Source of the DNA: Hygrophila difformis
Lineage: Eukaryota > Streptophyta > Magnoliopsida > Lamiales > Acanthaceae
Direction: 5' to 3'
Length of the DNA stretch: 64,000 nt
Assembly: GCA_030278955.1 (NCBI GenBank)
Contig: JAOANR010000003.1
Location: forward strand, 22,901,050 to 22,965,049
Within the stretch, counting starts at the first letter, position 1. Each line of letters starts with the position of its first letter. Under the pieces are notes generated by a model. The model was not told where the DNA came from. It did not search any database and saw only the letters and a program-made list of their open reading frames with translations. The translations under genes were made by a program, and so were the position numbers. Positions 45,722-57,645 of the stretch are shown here, piece by piece.

Positions 45722-48101
45722 ATGGTGAGAACTCTCGGGAGCCAGAGTTCGAAATCGCAAGACCCCACCCCTACTTCATCCAAAGGAAGTAAGAAGGTGA
45801 TATCCCCTGAGAATCCAGTGCCAAGGGACGTGCCAAAGCTGTTCAGAAGGCGATTGTGGAACAGACCATCTCTGAAACTCCATCTCTTGTTGCTGTTCCA
45901 TTCCCTTCTTCATCTTCTTCCACTGCCGGAGAGAAGGGTACCACCATTGCTGTTCGAGATCCCCTTGACATTCGAGCCGAAGTTTTCGGAGCCAATACCA
46001 TGAAGCAAAAAGAAGCCGAAGCCAAGGTGAAAGGAAAAGTTGTTTCCACCACAAAAACTCGAGAGAAAGCTGTTGCTAAGAAGAACGCCTCAATCAGTGA
46101 ACGCGTTCAGGCAGACCTCGCCAAAGCACTGGAACCCCTGGATTCTATTCTGGCGAACATTCCCTCTATGGGATCTGGCCAGGTGACCGAAGCAGTCGTG
46201 CCCGCTAAAGATGCTGAACCCGCACCTAAGGATGCATCAAAGGTGTCCACTACAAAGCCCAAGAAGAAAACTCCAGCAAAGAAGGCTGCAGTGCAACCAA
46301 GTGCCATGACTGAGTCTGCTCCTGGTACCACCGTTGAAGAAAATCCCAAAGAACCACTATAAATCACTGCCACAGTGCCTCCAACCAGTTCACCAAGGCG
46401 TCGGAACCGGTCACTGAACAACTTGATGAAGAAGAACTTGACTCAGACTATGTGCAAGAGTCAGATGATGAAAGCTCTAGAAATGAATCCATGATTGACA
46501 TAAGTGATGACGAGAAGAATGATGTTGTCAACGAAATTACTGAAGAGATTGCCTGGACCGCAAGTCAAAAGAGGAAGCATGAACTGAGGAAAGAACCTGA
46601 ACAAACTGCCCCAGCCAAAGAACCTGCTCCCACTGAAATTGAGCAGGAAGAGGTAGAAGAGGACAAGGAATCCTCAAGCTCTGAGGATGATCAGAACAAG
46701 GAATCTGGAGGTGACACTGAACATCTTCAGGATGATGCCCCTGACCCGACTGAGGGGGAGAATCCCACTGAAGACAAGTCCGAGGAATTGGGATTGCAAG
46801 ATACTCAAAGTGAAGAAGAAGGATCTGAGGAAGAGGGATCCGAGGAAGAAGACGAAGAAACTGATGAAAAGGCTGGAGAAGAAGAAGAACCTGAGCACAT
46901 CGAAGAGGAGGAACCCCAGACTGAAATTCGAGAACCAACTCCACCAGCAAGGCGTTCACCAAAGGAGTCCAAACCAAAGAAGCGGACTCGTTCTGAACCT
47001 GAAGGATCTGTCAAAGTTACTGGATCAAAGAAGCGGAAGATTGCCGAATCCTCATCTGAGGATCATGAACCAGAGATCATTGACGCAGGGAATGCCATAA
47101 CCACTGCCTTCTACTATGAAGTGTCCGATTAATATTTCACAAATGTTCTGGAAAAGATGAAGGTACATCCAGAAATTCGGTTTGCTGCTGCAAGATATGA
47201 GGAAATGGGATGGCACAAATACTTGGAGGAAAGGTCTCTACTATTCCGGGGAACGGAGATCAAGCAGTACAAAGGACATGTAGTTAGGCATTTCTATGCA
47301 AACCTGAGCGCTGACATCCTCAACACCAAAAGCCCCTGGGTTGAACTCAGCTATGCACATGGAGAGCTATTCGAACTCAAAGCCAGAGCCCTGAACCGAT
47401 TCCTCCAGGTACCTTGAACTTCTCTGAAATCTGTTTATTCTCGTGGTGCCAAGTTTCCCATGAACACTATTGCTGAGACTCTAACTGGAGTGGAAGGAAA
47501 ACGATTTCATGGCAAAGGGTTATGTACAGGTGTTCTGACACAAAGGTTTTCACTCCTTTATAAACTATGTGCACACAACATTATGTCCACTGCTAACCAT
47601 TCTGTTGTGTCCAAAAGCATGTGTAAGTTTTTGTTTGCCATAGATCAGAAATATGAGATCAACTATGGAGCCCTTGTGCTCGAACAAATGCTGGTTTTTG
47701 CGGACAAAATCAAAAGAAAATACAACACCACACTGCCCTTTCTGGGCCTCATCACTGAGTATCTGCAGCATCTCCACATACTTGGAAGCAAACATGATCA
47801 TCCTGAGGACATTGCTGATTTCAAACTCTCCTCGACCCTTGCAAAGAAGAAGCCCGATTTGGCTGGACCAGGAGGAAGGATCCCTGCAAAAGATGCCTTC
47901 TCCATGCTCCGTGATGAACTCGCCGACCATATCAACCATCATAAAGTATTGGAAGCTCAAGTGCACACTCGTGTTCAAGCTGCTGAAAAGCTATTCAGAC
48001 AGCTTCCTGATGTTTGGTTGGATGAAGAAAAGGAGTTGGATACCAATCCAGAGGAGGAGTCTGGTGATTCTGATTCAGATTCCTCTGAAGAATCAGAGTG
48101 A
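45722..48101 (+). pseudogene. env-like third ORF of Sirevirus element
   Basis: The ATG at 45722 opens MVRTLGSQSSKSQ, a Ser/Thr/Lys-rich start. The frame shifts near 45845 and again near 46390-46450, with a TAA at 46360-46362 and in-frame stops at 47130-47132 and 47415-47417, ending at TGA 48099-48101. Three parts are visible: a Lys/Ala/Pro-rich basic region (KPKKKTPAKKAA near 46255), a long acidic Glu/Asp/Ser repeat (46450-46930) with a basic cluster after it (KPKKRTR, KKRK), and a globular domain from 47157 (YEEMGWHKYLEE, VVRHFYANLSAD) resembling the 'putative plant transposon protein' domain of plant retroelement third frames. No signal peptide or clear membrane segment is seen, so a viral envelope function is not supported by sequence. 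The name env-like is only by position. Confidence 0.7.
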
Positions 48102-48567
48102 TGTGCCCTTTTTAAGCAGATTGTGCGCCAGAGGGGGAGTTCAGTTGATATAACCGATGATCGGTTCCTCTGGCACGCACTACATCATGAAGAGGGAGTC
48201 CACCGCTGAAACCTGCTGCTGGAAATGGGTAACGTTTTTTTTGTTTTTGTTTGAACAATGTTTGTGAACTGTTTCTGACTGTTTTTGGACTATTGCACTA
48301 TGGCCTGTAATAATTAAACTATGATCTTGCTTGCAATATTTTTGTTTTATTGCCATGTGCTTGGTTTGATGTAAATGCTCCTAGATTTGATTGATAGGAT
48401 ATCTTGTACGGAGCATTAGAATAGTTTGTCTTGAATCGGGAAAAATTGTAATAGGCGGTTGGGACAAAATGGGAAAAATTTCTTCATTTGTGCTCTTGTG
48501 TAATATGTTTAGACATCGGTTAGATCAACTCATATACTGGCCCACATTCTGCCAAAAAGGGGGAGAT
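48102..48567 (+). other. Sirevirus 3' UTR with two purine tracts
   Basis: CCAGAGGGGGAG (48128-48139) and the terminal AAAAAGGGGGAGATTG ending at the LTR border (48568). More than one polypurine tract is a known Sirevirus trait. No frame is supported. Confidence 0.7.
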
Positions 48568-49494
48568 TGTTGAGAACCAGTTTTGAGCAAATGTGTTCAC
48601 AAATCACAACCGATGTCTGGACTACTTAGGTGAACCACCACAGTACATGTTCGACAAACTATTTATAGAAAGGGTAGCTGACGAATATGCACGAAGATCT
48701 TCTCCAACGGTCAGCTGTTTCATGTCCGGATTGTGCTCGCGAAGTTTGGAAACCAAGATCTCCTAATCCGGGCAACTCCATTCTAAGGATCGGTATAATT
48801 ATGGTAAGAAGATCTTACCTTGGAATGGAGCGTTGCTGTCTCTCTTCAAATAAGTCGGCCAAGGGATGAGATGCACACGGCTCACATTACACACCTTTCT
48901 CTGTTTTGCTATTGAAGTAATTGTGAGAGACATTCATATTCCTTCCAGTGTTTGTGATCTAATCTTATTGAAGGAAGAGAGTCGATCAACACTTCCTCGG
49001 GTGACTTGATCGAGATTGTGCTACTGTTTTCTTGATTGAAGTCAACGAATTCAATCAAGCCCTTCAAGGAGTCTTCACCACAAGAGCTTAATTGATTACA
49101 TTCGTGAAGGAGAAATTGCCAACAGGTTTCGACCAAGGGTGACTTGGAGGAGGAGCCTTCAAGGAATTGGAGGAAGGTCGGGGAGATCTTCACCAAGGCA
49201 GGGGGAGTGCTTTGGGTTGACAATTCGAACCGCTTGGAGATCGGAGTTGGGCAATTCACAACACTATGGTTTAATTGTGGATCAAGTTAAACAAGTAGTG
49301 AAATCTCCTGGATTGGTATCCCCCAGATGTAGGCTTGCGCCGAACTGGGTCAACAAACCTTGAGTTTGTTCTTTTACAGTTTATTTATATTCCGTTGCTT
49401 ATCATTATTAAAACTGTTTAACGTGTCCACGAAAGGTGTCTGAACTAGTGTTACAGGACAAGTTTACTGGTTATCCTAGCAAACAGACCTAACA
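48568..49494 (+). repeat. 3' LTR of Sirevirus element
   Basis: TGTTGAGAACC to GACCTAACA, 927 bp, very similar to 39354-40270 with scattered substitutions and small indels. The fourth base pair region differs (TTGGG against TTGAG). Confidence 0.85.
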
Positions 49495-50228
49495 AATAGC
49501 AAAAGCTAATGGTGTCAGTAGCTAATTTCATTCAATAGCTATTGTTATTCCTGTAATCTATATCATTCAATAGCTAATTTCATCTGAAAATATTGTTATT
49601 GTACTGTGAAATCGATGTATTCCTGTGAAGTCAAAGTTATGTCCATTTTTTTAACTTTGTTGTATCTTTGACTCTGGAGTAGTAACAAAAGCTGCTTGTC
49701 GAGTATTGATAGGGCAAATAGTACAGTAACTTATTGAAGTATGGTTGAAGATTAATAGCGACAATAATATACAGGAAATTAAATAGGGCTTCAACCAGCA
49801 AGAGGCAAAAAATTCAAAACAAGAATACTAGTAGTTATTGTAGTAGTCTAGTTAGAATTATTAGATGCATAATTTTGTAGGAATATATATTTTGAAGTGA
49901 TGAAATGAGCCATGTTGTGTGCCCAATTTCAAGAGTTTCAAGTAGCATTTCTCCTCTCTCTTTTAAATTATCATAATTTTTTCTGTACTTTATGGGCACT
50001 AATCATTGATCAAGCAGCGACTTGTTTGTCTGTTGACATCACTAACTGATCTCATATAGTATATTAAAATTTTCTAAAATTTTCTGGTGCGTGGAACACT
50101 GCTATTCTTCAGCGGTTAATTAAGATTGCTTAATTAAATAGCTCTTGTATCTTGTTTGAATATCTTGCTTAATTAAATATGCATCTTGTAAAACATAAAT
50201 TTCTTTTTTCTTGTTTGAATATAGATTA
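49495..50228 (+). mobile_element. hAT leader region before transposase
   Basis: AT-rich non-coding sequence with short direct repeats (TTCATTCAATAGCTA at about 49529 and CATTCAATAGCTAATTTCATC at about 49561) and repeated CTTGCTTAATTAAAT phrases near 50130-50180. It is the continuation of 39233-39353 and probably 5' UTR or intron of the transposase gene. Confidence 0.5.
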
Positions 50229-52190
50229 ATGGAGTCAATGGGTTCGAAAACTAGTGGTGATGCCGTGGAAGTATAATCGTCCTAGCCATTAGAAATGGAA
50301 CCACGCTCTGATCACTGGAGCCAAAATCAAAAGAAGCAGAAAAAGTTGAAACTGAAAAGCCTGAAGTTGTAATTGAGAATAAGATACCCAGACCTCGATC
50401 TATTGCGTGGAATCATTTTACAAGAAATGAAGCTGGGGATAAAGCCAAATGCAAGCACTGCGCCACCCCAATATCCTGCAAAAGTAAGCTAGGTACAAGT
50501 ACTAGTGCTATGTTGAACCATCTCAAAAGATGCAAAGCAAAGTTGGATGAGGTTGAGGATGAAGAAAGACAAGGGAAGAAGCTGAAACAGGTAACAATGC
50601 ATAATCGATCTAGAAGGGGGAGTGATTCCACTGTTATAAATTCTTATTTGCATTTTGATCACAACAATGTCACAAAGCACCTGCAAAATGGATTGTTGTT
50701 GATGAGATGCCATTTAAAATTGTGGAATCTGAAGGATTTCGTGAATTCGTAAGTGTGCTTCAGCCTAGACTTCCATTAAGAAAAACTTTGGTTAGAGATT
50801 GTATCAAAATGTATGAATATGAGAAGTTAAAGCTAGAGGGCTTTCTGAAGAAATATAAGGGTAGTGTTTGCCTCACAACTGACATTTGGACATCATGCCA
50901 AAATCTCAGTTATATGTCTTTAACAGCTCATTTCATTGATGAAAGTTGAAATCTGCACAAAAAAATTCTAAACTTTTGTCCAATTCTTAGTCACACTGGC
51001 TTTGCAATTGGAAAAAAAGTTGATTGTTTGGTGCCTGGAAGATCAAGAATGTTTTCACTATTACAGTTGACAATGCAAGTGCCAATGATGTTGGATTGAA
51101 GTATTTGAAAGATAGATTGAAAAAATGGGGAGGGACAGTGTTAGATGGAAAATATCTACACATGAGGTGTGGGGCACATATCCTTAATCTTATTGTTAAG
51201 GATGGTCTGAAGGAAGTGAAGGGTTCAGTTGAGTGAATTCGTTCTACAGTTCTTTATGTGAGGTCGTCATCGAATCGAACACAAGCATTCAAGAAGTTGA
51301 TGGAGAAAGCACGATTGAGCACAAATGCTAATGTTTCACTTGATGTTGATACAAGATGGAATTCAACTTACAATATGTTGAATTCCGCCTTAAGAGTGAA
51401 AGATGCATTTGACTTGTTAGAATGTGATGAGAAGTATGGGGAAGAACCGAGGAAAAGTGGGAAGATGCCACCGACTGAAGATGACTGGACATGTGTGCGT
51501 GGGTTTCTCCTTTTTTTTTAAGTGTTTTCATGACACAAACGTTAAAATTTCATGTTCCAACTTTCAAACTCTCATTTTCATAATAGTTCTTCATTCCTCT
51601 CGCTTTGATTCACTTTTTGAAGTTTTTTTTGCTGACACAATTGTTAAATTTCCAGGTTCCAAGTATGTAACAGGGAATTTATACATGAAAGAAATTTTTC
51701 GTGTTGCATACAACATCCAGTCAATGATTGGGCATTCAGATGTAGTGGTTACATCAATGGTTTCCAAGATGTCTGAAAAGTTTTTCAAGTATTGGAGGGA
51801 TTGGAAGAATGTCAATGCAATGACATATATTGCAACAATTCTTGATCCACGTCACAAAATGCGTTGAGTAACTTTTATGATCAATCGTGTGTATAAAGAA
51901 ATTGAAGCAAATGAGTTGCTTGAGATGATTGAGGATGTTTTAAGAATGATGTGTTTGAAGAATATAATTCTACACCACAATCCAGTACTACAATGGATCC
52001 ATCTACTCAGCTTCGGTCTACTCTCACACCAGATGGCATGCAAATTGATGATTTTGAGATGAAGTTGCAAAGGGAGATGGAAGAATATGAAGCATTTGAA
52101 GTTCATGCTTCATTAAAGTCTGAATTGGATAAGTATTTGGGTGATTAAAGCGAAAAGATGACTCAACCAAACTTTGATAGATTGTACTGG
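50229..52190 (+). pseudogene. hAT transposase, RICESLEEPER-like, truncated and broken
   Basis: Cut-and-paste transposase. ATG 50229 opens a short frame (MESMGSKTSGD) that soon stops; the BED zinc finger follows in another frame at about 50395-50545 (AWNHFTRNE, CKHC, GTSTSAMLNHLKRC). The catalytic region shows LTTDIWTSC near 50877 and TVDNASAND near 51068, then RCGAHILNLIVKDGL near 51168 and DVDTRWNSTYNML near 51340, all hAT hallmarks. Stops lie at 50947 and 51233, with frameshifts between blocks. Around 51500-51660 a diverged duplicate of the FF..DT..K segment precedes GSKYVTGNLY. The C-terminal dimerisation domain starts (ELDKYLGD, 52120) but is lost at the border with an inverted LTR at 52191. 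Non-functional. Confidence 0.75.
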
Positions 52191-54217
52191 TGTAAAACCA
52201 CATATGCCCTTTGGGACTAACACCCACCAGGATTCCAAATCATAATAAAGATCCTAGAGACGTACCCTTGGGATCAACCCACCTCTGGGACTCGTACCCA
52301 CGAGGGATGTGAAAGCAGTAACCCTATACAGACCGCTCCGGAGCCTTAGATAACCCATACAGATACATCTAGGAGTATAGACTCTTACAATCACTAAACC
52401 ATAATAACCATAATCGCCGTTTCGGCTACAAGAGGGAGCGGCCCAACGAGCTCCACCAAGTGCACTTACCCTCTAAAAATATTGGGCATCCCATTCGATT
52501 AAAACTTACAAAGTTTCAAATCCACATTTTTAACATTTTCATAATATTACTACACTTCCAGAGTTTACATAATTGAATATGAGTGAAGATCGACTTATCA
52601 TTCACCAAGAATACACAAGATGGATTTACCGACAAATGTAACACTGTGGCAGATTTCAAAATAGCATTTGGAAATATAGCAAATCATTTTCAAAAATTCC
52701 GAAACTTTTACAGGAGCTAGGAAACACCAAGATGAATATTTTTCATAGAAATAGGCATCTTCAAATTCGGACTCTAAATAGGCCATAAAAATCGATTTCA
52801 GAAACCATAGATTCAAGGACTTTAAACACTTCAGTGAATCCGACCACAGTGTAATAAAAAATCAATAACTATTCCAAACGAGTTCCTAAAATTATAAACA
52901 TTTATGGAGATGTTCTAGACACAATATGGAACAAATCTTATGAAGACACCGACCACAAATATCCAACATAGTCTGATCCAAAATGCACAACACAATCGGA
53001 CAACTTAAAAACTCAAATCTGACAGTATATTATAGCAGCAAACCAGATCCGTTTTTGGGTTTCAAATCTACTCCAAAAATTCTAAAAATTTACAGGAAGC
53101 ATCTTTAGAATATTAGGAACATTTTTAGTTTAGAAAAGATCTTCTAAAAACATACAGATCTAAGTCGAATTTGCAAGAAAACAGAAACTAGTCGAGCGAA
53201 AACCCTAGTGACAGATTTCATACGGAATGGAAAATGATCTAGATCTCGACTTGCACTCAACCAAAATCTCTAAAACTTTATGTGCATGACATTAACTTAC
53301 CTTGGATGAGATTTGAATCGAAATCCTTCTTGGTAGTATCCCCGAGATTGTCCGGATCAGCCCCAACAATCCTCTCCTCCACCGATTGATCCTATTATGG
53401 AGTAGTTGGAAGAGATCTTAGTTCTAGGGCCTGAAATCCGAATGTAGGATAATGGAATTGGATTGAGACCTTACCTAAACATAGAAAAATGTATTGGGTG
53501 CTTGAACTCGCCCAAAGCTCCCTGGAAAATGAAGAACAACCACTCAAACTCACTAACACTCAAGAGGAGACTGATTTTCGGAGAATGGTTTGGGGTGGGG
53601 TTTTGGGGGCTGTTATGGGTTGGAATGGGAGTGTAGAGGTTTCCAAAGAGTAGCTTAGTGACCATAGGGAAGTGGGGAATGATTAATGGTAGTAACTCTC
53701 GAAAATTCACCCCCTCCAACTCTCATTCATTCCACCCACTCTCCAACTAGTTCAATGAATCTCATATGTATTCATGCATCCTCTTTAATCCAATTTTGTG
53801 GGGAGTTAATACACTCAAAAACCATCCAAATGAGTCCCAAAACATCCCGCAATGACTGAGGATTGGGTTTGAATCGATTGGGATCGCTCAACACCAGAAT
53901 TAAGGCCAAAAATGCATGAGGCGTTTCAAACCGCCGCTTCTGCACGGCGGCATGCGGGTGGCGTGCCACCGCCCCGCCGCCGCGCGGCCACCCGCACGCG
54001 ATTTTTTCTATTTTTTTTATATTATGATTTTTATTTTTAAAAATCATAACGTGGGAATTATCCGTGATCGTTGGGATAATTCGATAAACTCATTTCGAGT
54101 TGCTATCGTCCGAAAAATATTTAATTCCACTCTCTTGGAGTTATTTCAGTTTCGATAATCAAATCCAATTCTTTAATTTTGGATTTAAATCTCGATGTCG
54201 ATTTCTCGGGTATTACA
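52191..54217 (-). repeat. Minus-strand LTR, solo or truncated, cutting the hAT gene
   Basis: On the minus strand it starts TGTAATACCCGAGA (54217) and ends GGTTTTACA (52191), 2,027 bp, the same head as the other Ty3 LTRs here but otherwise diverged. A strongly GC-rich block with GCGGGTGG/CCACCCGC pairing lies at 53935-54000. The flanks ACTGG and GTTTT do not match, and the hAT text does not resume on the other side, so a deletion or rearrangement accompanied it. The left border is less certain because the hAT reading appears to run a few codons past it. Confidence 0.55.
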
Positions 54218-55350
54218 GTTTTTATTTTGTGTTTTGTTGTTGTTTTATTGCAGGAAACATTGAATATCATTGTGAAGCTAAAGCTGGAATTGAGATGGAG
54301 AACAACAATACAAAACTTCAGAAATATCCAGGTTGTGTTATGTTAATTTTTGTGGTCACCACGAAAGTAAGCAACATGGTAACTTGGTAAATTATCATGG
54401 ATTTAATTTAAAAGACTGTCCGGATTCTTGGTTCTTGCTTTAAACATATTAAAGTTGTAGATTTTCCATGCATTGTGTTTGTGTGTTTGGCATGGAGATT
54501 TCAATCATTTTGCTAAAGAAAAATTTAGTTTCTGGAAATGAGTTTTGTATTGGACCTTTAGCACTTAACTGCTTCCCCGGGCAAAGTCTAAGTGTGAGGA
54601 TATGGGGATCCTCAAATTTTAATGCAGCATATGTTGTTAAATTCTTCATTAGAAATTATTTAAATATCTGTTGCATGTCCAATTGTTTCATTAAAGAAAA
54701 ATCTTCCAGAATTTTTAATAATACTTTAGACTTTGAATGGAAAATCCATGATTAGTTGTGTTGTGATTGTGTGTTGCTTTTCCTTTTTTGTTATTTTTTT
54801 GGATGATAGTTCAAAGTACTCTAGAAAGAAATTTATAGATGGAAAATTTATACCTTCGAACATCTTTAACACTTAGATTTTGTTTTGGCAAGGTCTAAGT
54901 GTGAGGATGTGCAACATCCTCACATTTTGATGTGAGAAATTTATTTATTCATGTTATAATTAATCAATTCTCACATAGTTCAAAGGTGCTAAAATTTCCA
55001 GATTTACATTTGTAAGGCTTTGAATTAAAATTCATCTTTTTGTGTGTTTGTGCTTGTATTCTTGTGTTCTCATTTTTACGTTTCTTTGGGCAGGAAACAA
55101 GTGAGAACTTTAAAAGGCTTGGATCAAGAACATGGAATGAGACAAGAGAAACTTCAGTGGAAGTGAAGAACTAAAATATTTCCCAGGTTTCAATTTATAT
55201 TTGTGGCGAGAATCATAAGCCACCAGAAAGGTATGTTTGTTGGTAGCTTGGTGAAATTTTCTATTGTTCTTAGCCTTTCTTTGGTAGTTGTACAAATGTC
55301 CAGATTTTTATTTCTTGGTTCAAGCGTATCAAAAGCACGTTCCATGCTTG
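54218..55350 (+). repeat. Diverged tandem modules with conserved hairpin, left part
   Basis: Two roughly 305-bp modules share order and phrases: a purine-rich GCAA(A/G)GTCTAAGTGTGAGGAT, a stem-loop (54596-54613 and 54901-54923), CTCAAATTTTAATG or CTCACATTTTGATG, and CTTTGAAT..AAAATCCAT or ATTCAT followed by TTGTGTG. A third module lies beyond the three-LTR insertion, at 63335-63640. GTCTAAGTGTGAGG resembles phrases near the polypurine tract of Tat/Athila-type Ty3 elements, so this may be a decayed 3' UTR; that is a guess. No frame is supported. Confidence 0.5.
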
Positions 55351-57339
55351 TGTAACACCCCGGTTTTCGCAACTCCAAAAGGCCGGGACATTACCGCCAC
55401 ATTCCTTGTTTAAGCCTGCCGGATGCAACCTTACCCAAGGAATGCTAAGGCTCGAATCGCATCACATACAAGAATATAATCATAATACTTAAAATTTGAA
55501 AAATTATGTCCGAAACATCCAACATAGTTAATAATACAGAAGAGTAATGCGAAGGCCTCCAGGCCAAAACAGTAATCTGAATAAAGTGCAGAAGTAAGTT
55601 CAATGCAATTTAAATAAATGCGGCTTAAAACTCCCAAATCCCATGAATGTTGCATGCTCACATGTGCTCCTCAAACTCTGTAGGAAAAGAAATAAACAAC
55701 ACAATTCAGTATGAAAATAATGAGTAAGCCAACCATCCCATATTAAGTTATGGGGTTTTAAAATGGATTGACTTGAAAATGATTTTTAGGAAGAACACTA
55801 ATTAAAATGTTTGAATCTATTTAACCAATTCGACTAGCATATATATAAAATATATTTTCACCATCGTGCATAGAACATGGGGACACCAAAAGAGCTCCAA
55901 ACATAGTGGGAATTCATCCCTCAACAATGCCAACGGCTTATCTATATCGACACGCTCCCGGGGCCCATAAATAACACTCACAAGTATTATTTAGGGATAT
56001 AGACACAATCACAATAATTATCATAAGGAGGGGGCAGCCCGCATGGCTCATCCCTAGTGCACTCGCCCTCCGGAGCCTAAATGTGGGCATACCTACCCGA
56101 AATCTAGTGCACAATGGGTTTCAAATAAATTACTCATTTAAAGTTAATTAGGTTTTCCAAGAATAACCTTTGTTTTCCACCAAAACATATCACAACATGC
56201 CATCTTCATACAAGATGCATAAGATATTTTTCATGAATCGTAAAAGATTTCATATCAAGTAAGTTATCATAATCTAGCTTGTAGAAACTTAAAATTTTCA
56301 AAACAGTTCGCTGTTACTGACAAGAGTCGGAAATAAATATCCCATTAAATAACTACCAAACCAAAAATTCTGAAACTTTTACAGTAGATTCTACATTCAA
56401 CATGGAGCAACTTTTATGAAGAACACTAAGTTTAAATCCTGCTCAAGATAGGTGTAATGAAGGGTCCAAAAGAAACAATAGGAATAACCGCGCCACAGAA
56501 ACAGGTTTCAAAAGAAAACTTTCTGGTAATTATTTACTCGCCCAAAAATTCTAAAAATTGGCAGAGAGCTTCCAAACACATATATGAACAAATTTGTAGA
56601 AGAACACAAGTCCTAATTCATAGTGGAAGTGACAGAAAAACGAGAATCTTTGTATATGTATAAACCTGTCAACTCGAGTTTGGAAAACACATTTTAAAGA
56701 TTTAAAGTTTGGTAATTCATTATTCGGCCAAAATTTCTAAATTTTTACAGAGGTCTTCCTATCACGTAAATAAACAACTTTGTAGAAGAACAAAAATTCT
56801 AATTCACGACGGAACTATATGAGAAACACAGATCTTTTCGGAATAACAATTCTGCCAGCACTTGTAAAAACCCTAATTCGATTTCTACGGTTCAAGTGGT
56901 GAATCAAATTCGACCCAAACTTAGTAAGGGGTGTGTTGGCTTACCTTGCACCAAGGTAGGGTTAGAAACAAGGATTCGCTGGTTTGATTAGCAAGGATAT
57001 CGCCTTTGACGTCCTAAAATCTTCGAGATGGCTGCGTTCGTCTAACCTTGAGAAAGAAGTCTTGATCGCCGCTGCCTCCACAGGAACTCTTCAGGGTTTT
57101 CTCTTTTTTTGGTTCTTGGTCGATAATTCTTATGCCAGAGGAATTTTGCAGACTGGTTGGAGAAGTTATGGACGGTAAACTTGGGGTCTTGGATGATTTA
57201 TTTATTTATTTTTGGGATCCAAATATCTTATAAGATCAGCTCCTAATCTAATTTAGTATACTAGATCAAATATGAATGTGATTGGGATCAATTAGTCAAG
57301 ATTTGGATTGCTTAAAGATTATATGTTTAAGATATCTTA

Positions 57340-57373
<34 letters not shown>

Positions 57374-57645
57374 GTTGTTGTTGTTGTTATTATATGCATA
57401 ATATTTCCTACCTATTATTAGTGTATAAAAATAAGAATCCCTGAATACTAATTAGGTTCCAACAAGTACACATCATAGCAATTCAAAAATTAACTCTTCC
57501 TCCATCACTTAAACACAACATATAAAAATTATAGCATAATTGAAGACTATGTATATCAATCCAGTTTAGATTAAACCTTAAAATAACTAATATAATTGTT
57601 AATCAATAACTCCATAAATAATTAATAATAATCTCGGGTATTACA
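55351..57645 (-). repeat. Outer LTR (3' LTR) of the three-LTR unit
   Basis: 2,295 bp from TGTAACACC to GGTATTACA on the plus strand. It contains an ATT/GTT microsatellite at 57341-57392. Close match to 61042-63334, differing by a 22-bp segment near 55575 and microsatellite length. Confidence 0.8.
57341..57392. repeat. (ATT)n(GTT)n microsatellite in LTR
   Basis: About a dozen ATT triplets followed by about five GTT, at the same LTR position as 60298-60351 and 62979-63080. Confidence 0.9.

Larger units (their letters stand above)
39354..49494 (+). mobile_element. Sirevirus-type Ty1/copia retrotransposon with env-like ORF
   Basis: A complete 10,141-bp element with perfect target duplication AATAG (39349-39353 and 49495-49499). 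LTRs are 917 and 927 bp, the primer site is for tRNA-Met, gag has a coiled coil and two zinc fingers, pol is in PR-INT-RT-RH order, an env-like frame lies after pol, and the purine tract AAAAAGGGGGAGATTG is the usual one in Sireviruses. The long size and the third frame fit the SIRE1/Maximus lineage. All frames are broken. Confidence 0.85.

Noticed and set aside
47565..47978. Minus-strand 137-codon frame over the env-like region
   Set aside because: Shadow of the plus-strand env-like frame, no independent support.
52191..54217. Full Ty3 element on the minus strand
   Set aside because: No primer site, gag or pol lies next to this LTR; only a solo or truncated LTR is supported.
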